Below, one piece after another: positions 57,281 to 64,000 of a stretch of 64,000 bases of DNA; the first letter of the stretch is position 1, and every line of letters begins with the position of its first letter. This DNA is from Massospora cicadina. Taxonomy: Eukaryota; Entomophthoromycota; Entomophthoromycetes; Entomophthorales; Entomophthoraceae. The stretch lies in contig JAKSZP010014451.1 of the NCBI GenBank assembly GCA_022478985.1, positions 310,001 to 374,000 of the forward strand, in the 5' to 3' direction. A program made the translations under genes and the position numbers. The notes under the pieces were generated by a model. It had not been told where the DNA came from. It ran no database searches and was given only the letters and a program-made list of their open reading frames with translations.

Positions 57281-57915
57281 AATGGTGCTCTCTGATAGGT
57301 ACCCCCAAGCTCCCTGTGAGAGCTAATTTGGGGAAAGTATTAAGGGCAGTCACAGCTGAGGGCCATTGGCCTAAGGCATATACCCTGCTCCTAAGCAGCC
57401 CAGGAGTTACAACCTGCCCTGGCCCCTGCCCCGAGAGGGCAAGCCAGGTTTGAAGTGGTAGGGTCAGTCAGGGAGGCCCCCAGCTGATCTGAATCCAGAT
57501 AACTGGACAGACAAGTTTAAGATACCCTGGCCCCTGCCACAAGAGGGCAAGCCAGGATGAGGGGGGACCAAGGGCCCCATAAAACTAGCCCGGGCAACCA
57601 AGCCCAGGCTACCAGGGCTCATTCTATAATGCCAGCCCCAGCACTAATGCTAGTTGAAGCAATGATTCTGGGTTTCAATCCTGATGCCAGGACCTTCTCC
57701 CAAGCCGGCCCCAGCATCAATGCTGGTTTTCAATCCTGATGCCAGCCCCAGCACTGATGCCAGCTCTTATGCTAATGCCAGGACCACTCCCCAATGACGC
57801 TCACCAGATCCTGCCATTGAGTCCGCATTGGCTAAATTGGCCCAATCCATCCTGCCGCCCAGTTCTGGTGCCCCAGAGTTGGCTCTGACCCCTAGCTGAT
57901 GCTTGGAGGGTGTAA
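57281..57915 (+). other. NA2 internal region, GC-rich, with a 32-bp direct repeat
   Basis: Starts with the PBS TGGTGCTCTCTGATAGG (57,283) and ends with the purine tract. A 32-bp segment beginning CCCTGGCCCCTGCC and ending GAGGGCAAGCCAGG is present at 57,417-57,448 and 57,525-57,556. A second set of near-repeats is built on CCTGATGCCAG and GCCCCAGCA (57,630-57,785). A 60-codon frame (57,557-57,739) has no known motif. The contrast with the AT-rich LTRs is sharp. Confidence 0.8.
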
Positions 57916-58451
57916 TGTCAGTATTCTCCCTTAATTGGGGAAATCCCCAACTAGGGGTTACGACCTGACTATGGGAAGATGCCACATTGGGCTCCCCATT
58001 AAATTGTGGTAAGCTTAATCCAAATTATCTAGGATTGAACCTGATAATTTATTACAATTCTATAGTAAATTCAGCACCAGCGACTAATGGTGAGGATGCC
58101 AAACAATCATTTGGGCCATGGGGAATTATATTCTGACATTTAAGCAATTAATTAACCACTTGTGGGAGCACTGGCAACATAAGACAAGGATGCTCCCAAT
58201 TCCCTTGTATTATTTATTTATTTATTTGGCTTCAGCAATTGATGCTGACATTTCCCACTCCCAGGTATTCCCATTCAAAATCCATCAAAGTTCTATTAAT
58301 ACCTTAAAACCATTCCAATAAAATTCCGCTTTTTAAAATCTCTTTTCCCTATTAGTTTACTTAAAGCTTTTATAGCTATTAACTCGCTGGGGGCTTTGGG
58401 GCCCTGATTTATTATGGGCACAGGTTAAAGTTGCTCCCCCATAGCCCAACA
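57916..58451 (+). repeat. NA2 right LTR (536 bp)
   Basis: Partner of 56,744-57,280; ends CCCAACA next to CACAT. Confidence 0.9.
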
Positions 58452-58456
58452 CACAT

Positions 58457-58960
58457 CTTTAAAAAATTTTTTTGTTAATCATGGATGTTGCAAAATTGTT
58501 TTTGGGGCCTTAATAGCCCAGCATGACTAAGAACAGGTTTATCATCCAGTATTTTATTTAATCAAGAATTTGAGCAAGGCAAAAGGAACTATAAGATCAC
58601 CAAATTAGAATGCCTGGCTGTCTTGATGGCAATCAAGCATTTTCAGCCCTATCCCTACGGCGCCCATTTCACATCATCACTGATCATATCTCATTCTGGT
58701 GGCTATAGCAGATGAGGGATCCAGATGGCCATTTATCAAGATGGTCCTTAAGACTTCAGAGCGACTCTTTCACTATTGTCCATCACATGGGAGCAATTCA
58801 ACAGAATGGCAATGGTCTCTTTAGGAGCCATTACTGACTGCTTTAAACCCTGAGGAAGAATGACTGTATGGTCTAATTAGCCAACCAGAACGCTGTGAGT
58901 TGGAAACCTCTGTGATCCGAACTGATCACCAAAAGATGACCTGAGACACTCAGATCAATA
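58457..58960 (+). pseudogene. E4 RNase H remnant
   Basis: Plus-strand pieces near 58,545-58,660 include FNQEFEQGKRNYKITKLECL, the region with the catalytic glutamate (TKLE), then MAIKHFQPYPYGAHF. A degraded TDH block follows at about 58,675. SRWSLRLQSDSFTIVHHMGA (58,735-58,800) is the end of the domain. It continues the E4 Pol reading beyond NA2. Confidence 0.75.
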
Positions 58961-59580
58961 ATGGGCGGCTATATAAAAGGCTTTGTAATAAAGGACTCCC
59001 CACATCCGCTTATCTTCTGGAACTGACGTTATAAATAGAGAGGCATGCTACTGAGGGACATGTAAATATAGAAGACTCACGAGTGGCCAAAGCAACAATG
59101 TTACTGGGATCAAATTGTGGAGACAGTCCATGAAGTCCTGGAAGCTTGTATGACTTGCCAAACCTAGGATTAGGCAGCCCTCAATACCAGAACATTGTCA
59201 TTGCCCTGATGGGTCCTTTTGATGTTGTTACATTGGTGTGGTAAACCCTCTTACAACCGGGCTGCATGCCCTTAAATATATCCTCCTAGCCAAGGACCAT
59301 CTGACAAAAATGGATTAAAGCAATTTTTGTCCCCACTTCCAAAGTGAAAGCCATGGTCATATTTATTTATTTGATTCATTTACACCCAGCATGGATGCCC
59401 TAAAATTTTAATCCTGGACAATAGGTTAAAGCTCACCTCCCAAGTAGCTCAATAACTTATAAAATTTTTGGTACCTGTCAGCGTTGCAGTTCTCTAGACT
59501 GTTGCCAATATCCAAAGGTTGCTTGAAGCTAAAATTTGCAAAAGGTCAAGAAGGAAGTGGAAAAATAGTTAGATTACAGA
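58961..59580 (+). pseudogene. E4 integrase remnant
   Basis: The zinc region is decayed (EACMTCQT near 59,140). LAKDHLTKMD (59,285-59,315) matches VDHLTKW of the core. FTQHGCPKILILDNRLKLTS (59,380-59,440) is the second-aspartate block with the aspartate kept. The reading ends near 59,580 without any recognisable 3' LTR. Confidence 0.7.
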
Positions 59581-59859
59581 ATAATCTATTAGGCTAAAAG
59601 GTGTCAATATTTATAGGGTGAGTTAAGACATGGTGCCTTGAGGACCTTCGTAGCCCCATCTGTTCAGGATCTTTCCTGGTCTTCCAAGTTGACCACCTCA
59701 TGGGCATCCTCAATGCATTTCGCCTCCCACCTGACTCAATTGGTGGAAATGCTGCCCCACGTGACTCATAAATTGGGGATGAGAATCCTGAAGTTGTTTT
59801 CATTCAGTTAGGTTTGAGAGTTGACTCAATACGGATCACTTTAGAAGTGGGAAATTTGA

Positions 59860-60960
59860 TTTGCTCATTATCTCAAATCCTGACAAAACCCCTCAAGGTC
59901 ATGTCAGAAGGGGGTATATGGCTGAAGGAACCAGCCATGCACCCGGATTGACCACAGTCCCCAGGTTGACATCAGCAATGGAGTAAACAGACTTCACCTT
60001 ATGAATGACCTTATAGGGTCCAGACTAAAGAACATCTAGCTTTTTTTGTCAGCCTCCAGATCAATGGTGATAGAAGAGAATAAGGTCACCTAATTAGAAA
60101 GTTGGTAAGGTTAGTCAGCCGAGATTAATAGGGATGTCTCTCTTCATGTAGTAGTGATGATGCCTTGTGTGTCTAGGGCTTAAAGCCGGACAATTTTTTC
60201 ATCTAAGGCCCTCATAGTTAATTTGGAGTTCACACTTGTGGAGGTTTTAAGCAATGGCTGGATGCTACTTGGTATCCAAGGTGCAAGCCCAAATAGGGCT
60301 TTGAATGGGGACATCTTGATGACTTGGTGGTAGCTTACCCTGTAGGCAAGCAAAGCGCAGGGTAAGAAGTGGTTCCAATATGCAGGATCTGAGGCAGCCA
60401 ACTTTTGTATAATGGAAATAAGAGATCTGTTAGCGTGCTCTACCAACCCATTAGTAGATGGGTGGTAAGGGGCAGCGAGACTCTGGGTACTGATTAATAG
60501 CGAGGTAAGCTCTTTACTAACTATGAAGAGAAGGTCAACCCATTGTCCAAAAGTAAGGTTTGGGGGCACCCATACTGGGTGAAAATGGATTGAACAAGGA
60601 AAAGAGCTGTGGCTTTGGAAGTGGCAGCTGGGACCAAAATCGCTTCAACCCACTTGGTTAAGTGGTCCACGGATAGGATAATATACTTAAGGCCATGCAA
60701 TCCAATGGGATGAGGGATCACCACATCAGTGCTAACTACATTGAAGGGTCCAGTCAGGGCGACAACCGAGTGTTAGATTTGAGGATTGGCTTAGTCTTGG
60801 TTTTGGCAAGTCATACATGCCTCCAAAACCTATTAGATGGTTTCTACCATTTGGCCCCAGTAACATCGTGACTACAGCCATTCATGATTCTTCTTAACGG
60901 CCCCATATCCCATAGTAGAGTGTCCCTCTAGAACAACATCAGCTTGGGAGTAGTGGCGGA
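59860..60960 (-). pseudogene. E5 integrase remnant
   Basis: The frame 60,724-60,521 reads IPHPIGLHGLKYIILSVDHL, TKWVEAILVPAATSKATALF and FTQYGCPQTLLLDNGLTFSS, with the DNG aspartate of the core kept. The frame 60,569-60,180 includes APYHPSTNGLVEHANRSLIS with the catalytic glutamate in VEHANR, then YWNHFLPCALLAYRVSYHQV and SPFKALFG. Only a frame shift near 60,530 separates the two, so the core is nearly whole. The C-terminal domain is readable in pieces to about 59,860. Confidence 0.85.
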
Positions 60961-61026
60961 CATAATGGAGCCACTTCTGATTGACCTTCTTGTAAAGCAG
61001 CTCATCTTTAATTTAATCGTCTTGAG

Positions 61027-61620
61027 TCATCCTTCAGAGTTCAGCTTGGCCTCGGGAGTTACCAGCTCCCACTGCTCAGGTTGGCCTATTAGATCATATA
61101 GCCAGTCCTCCTTGAGAGTCAAAGCTGATAGCACCGTCATCTTGGAGAGGCCATCGACATTTTGGTGAATTGCGCCTGCACAATGGACTATAGTGAAATC
61201 ATAGTTCTGTAGTCGTAAAGCCCACCTGGCTAGTCGGCAATCTGGGTCCTTCATTTGCTGAAGCCACTAGAGCGAGGAGTGGTCTGTAACAATTGTAAAA
61301 TGAGTACTGTAGAGATAAGTCCAGAATTGCTTGATGGCTAGCAAGAAAGCCAGGCACTCCCTCTTGTAAATCTGTGGTTCTGTTAAGCTTTACTCAGCGT
61401 CTTACTAAAATAGGCCATGTGATGGTCAACTTGGTTTTAGTCATGTTGGGCTAGGAAGCCCCAATGGCAACATCACTTGCATCTGTAAACAACAAAAAAG
61501 TTTGGTCAAAGTGCGGGTGGATTAGAATGGGCTTAGTACATAGAGCAGTTCTCAAGGCATTAAAAACCTGTTCTTTTTCAGGCCGCCATTCTAATGGCAC
61601 ATTATTCTGCAGGAAATAGA
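61027..61620 (-). pseudogene. E5 RNase H remnant
   Basis: LLFTDASDVAIGAS (about 61,455-61,500) is the beginning with the first aspartate. A TDHSSL-like block lies near 61,270-61,300 (TIVTDHSSL-W). DCRLARWALRLQNYDFTIVH and INQNVDGLSKM-like text (here HQNVDGLSKMTVLSALTL) at 61,254-61,100 close the domain; NVDGLS is the usual end motif. Confidence 0.8.
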
Positions 61621-62330
61621 ACAATAGCTTGGCTAGGTCAGCGAACTGGGCGACAAACTGATGGTAGTAGCCCACCATGCCAAGCCTAAATTGATATCCC
61701 TTAGGTTTGGGGGCGTGACATTCTCTCTGTGGCGTCAGCCTTATCAAGTATAAACTGGATGTTCTCCTTGGAAACTTTGCGTCTCAGGAATTCCAGTTTG
61801 GATTGGAAAAAAAGAGCACTTTAAAGGCTTAAGCTTTTTGGAAGCCTTTCAAAGCCAATTGAAGACTTCCATGAGATGCCCAATGTGCCCATAAAAGTTT
61901 CATGAGAAGACAGTAATGTCATCTAGGTAGACGAGGACTCATGAGAGTTTTAAGTACTTAAGGATTCCATCCATGGCACGTTAGAAAGTGGCCAGGGCGT
62001 TACAAAGGCCCAGAGGATCATTGTGGGCTCAAAAAGTCCTTCATTGGCTATGAGAGCGCACTTGGCTAGAACTTCAGGGGAGAGCTCAACTTGCCAATAT
62101 CTTCTGGCAAGGTCCATGGTGGAGAAGTACTGGGATCCGGCAAGCAGACGGAAGCAATTGTCAATTTGGGGCAGATGATAACAGTCCTTCTTGGTGAAGG
62201 AGTTGAGTTGTCAGTAATCCATCACCACCCAGTGGCTGCCGTCCTTCTTCTAAACCAAAAGAAGAGGAGAGGCCCAAGGGCTGCGCAATAATACCAGTAG
62301 TCTGGCGTCAAGTAGTTTTTTGAGTTCCAC
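61600..62330 (-). pseudogene. E5 reverse transcriptase with YLDD
   Basis: On the minus strand near 61,920-61,945 VLVYLDDITVFS keeps both catalytic aspartates. A stop follows where SxNFYGHIGHLMEVFNWL begins. LKPLKCSFF and, at 61,670-61,620, LGMVGYYHQFVAQFADLAKL follow. The palm near 62,000-62,130 is partly readable (DLARRYWQVELSPE, with D kept). Frame changes break it. Confidence 0.8.
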
Positions 62331-62420
62331 TGCCACCGGAGCTTCTTCAGCCTTGCTTTTTGGTAAGGTCAGGACTGGAAGGGGGAATATTCACTGTTTC
62401 TACATGGTGTAGAACTACGT

Positions 62421-62741
62421 TCATTCTTCCGAAGCCATAGGTTGAGGCCAAAAATAGGTCCAAATACTCCTCCAACAACTCTTGAACTTTATGTTGGTGG
62501 TCGTACAAGAGGTCCTTGCTGATATGGTGTTGACAAAGCTGATCAATGGAGATGTCTCCAATCCAAGATCTCTTATGTCCCCAAAGCTTTGGACATCAGG
62601 AATGGCATCCACTGGTTGAAGGAGAACATAAGCAGCTGGACTGTTAGGACCTACTATTTTGGGTTTGTCAGTATGGTTGGCCAACAACACTGGTATAGAT
62701 CTGGAATAAGCTGAATTTAGGATCCTCAGGCAGGTTAGCAC
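62421..62741 (-). pseudogene. E5 protease-RT spacer frame
   Basis: An open 106-codon frame including RSIPVLLANHTDKPKIVGPN and AAYVLLQPVDAIPDVQSFGD. It corresponds in place and pattern (P-[IV]-x-LLxNxTxK) to PINLLLRNLTSKNIVVKKNQ of E3 at 51,550-51,786. I know no separate function; it is the Pol segment between protease and RT. Confidence 0.55.
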
Positions 62742-63149
62742 CTACTTCGTGGATAGGTTGTCTAGTCCTCAAATTTTCAATAGGTATTCTAAAGGGATGT
62801 TGACATGGACCATGGTGTCAGCAATGACTTGGGACTTTGGAGGTATTGTAGTTGCCTTAGGTAAGTAGATCGGCATGCCCTCTTGCCCATCAACAGCAGG
62901 AGGGGACCTTTGGTCTCAGGAGCCCCAAATGTGATATTTAAGATAATAGAATTGCTTTTCTCTCAAGTAGACAGGCTCAGGCTATGACCTCAGTATTAGA
63001 AGCTGGAGAGGTCTCAAAGATTAGAGGGACTCAATGCCCTAGTAAGGGATAGAAAGCCGCCACATAATGGAGTACTATTGAATAGTCTCGGAGGAACTGA
63101 AACCTAAGGAGCAGGTCATAACTAGGGATATCTAGCATGACAGCGGGGG

Positions 63150-63340
63150 GTATCTACAGCAAGCTTTCCAAACCATAACAGTCAAAAGTAATAAGCTCCT
63201 ATAGATCGGGTACATTGTGGGCCAGCTGTGCCATACTTCATATAGTGTGTCAAATCTGGAGTAATCTTGACTTGCTTCATTAACTTATGATATGACATTC
63301 ACAGGGGAGCCACTATTGACTATGGCAAGGACTGGAAATT
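63150..63340 (-). pseudogene. E5 protease remnant
   Basis: VHKFPVLAIVNSGSPVNVIS on the minus strand at 63,290-63,350. The active site is N-S-G: the catalytic aspartate has become asparagine. A stop follows directly. Confidence 0.7.
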
Positions 63341-63349
63341 TATGAACTC

Positions 63350-64000
63350 GAACTGAAACCTGGGTAAGCAGAATTCCAAACTGGGGTGGCAGCATAGAGA
63401 ACATGGAAGAGTCATCAGAAGAAAAGTAAGCAGAACAATTCTTTTATTATCAATGAATACCAAAACTTCTTCTCTAGGTATGATAGCTCCCAGTTTATGC
63501 GAGTTTAATGAGGTTTCTTGAGGCTGGGTAGGGATTTCAGCATGAAGCGCCTCGTCCTTCATGCTGAAGGCCCTTTTCCGCCTTCTCAGCAAGTCATTTC
63601 CAGCAGGTCTTGGCACTGTGCCTGAAAACATTACAGTAAGGTTTGAGGTCAAGGACTTTTCTGATATTCAACCATATGGATTCTAGGACGGTTAGAGGAG
63701 CCTTTAAATGTAGCCTTATAGTGTAGAGTCAACGCAGGGTCTCATTAAGCACTTCCTTGATCTCTCGGATGCAGTTAAACCCATTTTTCTGTCCAATCAT
63801 ATGCATCTGAACCTCAGAGTAGGATCCCAATGCAGAAATGATGCCAGTATTAGCATCATTAGGGTGATATGATTTGTAGTGACTAAGTGTTGTGCTTGGG
63901 CGTAAAAGTAGCTGGCAAACTCCATGAGCTTTCTCCTTTATTCATTCAGATACCCATGAACTCATGTCTTTGGCTGGCTAGGGTTTGATTGCTGCCAAAC
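63350..64000 (-). pseudogene. E5 gag remnant, incomplete at window edge
   Basis: SEVQMHMIGQKNGFNCIREI (63,765-63,825) matches the gag block of E4 and the E0 scrap. Downstream, ALTLYYKATFKGSSNRPRIH-like text and CNVFRHSAKTCWK-like text lie near 63,620-63,720. The open frame 63,652-63,320 overlaps the gag-protease junction. The start of gag lies beyond 64,000. Confidence 0.65.

Larger units (their letters stand above)
56744..58451 (+). mobile_element. NA2: TRIM-like non-autonomous LTR element, 1.7 kb, TSD CACAT
   Basis: LTRs of 537 and 536 bp (56,744-57,280 and 57,916-58,451) enclose 635 bp. CACAT flanks both sides (56,739-56,743 and 58,452-58,456). The first LTR is followed after two bases by TGGTGCTCTCTGATAGG (PBS), and the second is preceded by GGAGGGTGTAA (purine tract). 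No gag or pol motif lies between. LTR ends are TGTCAG...CTGACA and TGTCAG...CCAACA. AATAAA sites lie late in both LTRs (near 57,147 and 58,316). Length and content fit a TRIM or small LARD; its enzymes must come from an autonomous Ty3 element. The E4 RT/RNase H reading resumes after it. Confidence 0.9.
44870..59580 (+). mobile_element. E4: old Ty3/gypsy element split by E3 and NA2
   Basis: PBS-like TGGTGTTCACTACTGG at 44,870-44,885, gag up to 47,026 and again from 54,356, protease near 54.9-55.2 kb, RT 56.0-56.74 kb, RNase H from 58,457, and integrase to about 59,580, all on the plus strand. CCACC around E3 and CACAT around NA2 show that both are later insertions. Its sequence class matches E0 and E5. 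Decay is heavy and the 3' LTR is missing: at about 59.58 kb it meets the integrase end of E5 head-on. Confidence 0.75.
59594..64000 (-). mobile_element. E5: Ty3/gypsy element, minus strand, leaves the window in gag
   Basis: Minus-strand order from the right edge: gag (64.0-63.35 kb), protease (about 63.33-63.15), spacer, RT (62.3-61.6), RNase H (61.6-61.03), integrase (60.96-59.6). Of the same class as E0 and E4. It has fewer stops than E4 and keeps YLDD. No 3' LTR is seen before it meets E4 near 59.59 kb; the 5' LTR lies beyond the window. Confidence 0.8.

Overview
The window reads as a gene-poor, transposon-packed stretch of a large eukaryotic nuclear genome. It is AT-rich apart from a few GC-rich islands, and I recognise no host gene, tRNA, rRNA or CRISPR array. 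Every protein signal I could identify comes from a retroelement: Ty3/gypsy LTR retrotransposons (gag, protease, reverse transcriptase, RNase H, integrase), one LINE, and small non-autonomous elements. All coding regions carry stops or frameshifts. The phylum cannot be fixed from the sequence. The LINE (knuckle-bearing ORF1, APE-type endonuclease, FADD reverse transcriptase) and the transposon load would fit a repeat-rich fungus, but a plant or other eukaryote is not excluded. Element names (E0-E6, NA1, NA2) are mine.

Layout. 1-4.4 kb: decayed, no gene. 4.45-5.9 kb: an RT scrap (-) beside a GC-richer gag-like region (+). 5.9-9.5 kb: decayed, with an RNase H-region scrap. 9.5-13.08 kb: E0, an old minus-strand Ty3 element (IN, RT, PR), whose gag scrap reappears at 15.25-15.44 kb because NA1 (13,085-15,247, TSD GTCCT) is inserted. 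15,442-36,046: E1, a plus-strand Ty3 element with three later insertions: an unidentified ~1.2 kb piece behind its PBS, the complete minus-strand Ty3 element E2 (22,020-29,739, TSD CCCCT) in its integrase, and a complete minus-strand LINE (30,728-36,003, 16-bp TSD) in its 3' LTR. 36.05-37.9 kb: a gag-like block with a CCHC knuckle (-). 37.9-43.15 kb: E6, a minus-strand Ty3 element of another lineage. 43.3-44.06 kb: second copy of the RNase H-region scrap. 44.87-59.58 kb: E4, an old plus-strand Ty3 element split by E3 (47,032-54,350, minus strand, TSD CCACC) and by NA2 (56,744-58,451, TRIM-like, TSD CACAT). 59.59-64.0 kb: E5, a minus-strand Ty3 element leaving the window inside gag.

Order of events. 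The TSDs let the nesting be read as relative time: E0 is older than NA1 and probably E1; E1 is older than E2 and the LINE; E4 is older than E3 and NA2. The latest layer may be three tiny poly(A)-tailed inserts (about 29-49 bp plus TSDs), at 29,241, 29,966 and 49,741. They share a 20-base 3' core, lie in E2's LTR, E1's integrase and an insert inside E3, and are the most unusual thing in the window. E1, E2, E3 and perhaps other LTR remnants also share a primer-binding site of the form TGGTGCTCACTACAGGGG, and the LTRs of E2 and E3 share a GC-rich hairpin with TATAAA in its loop.
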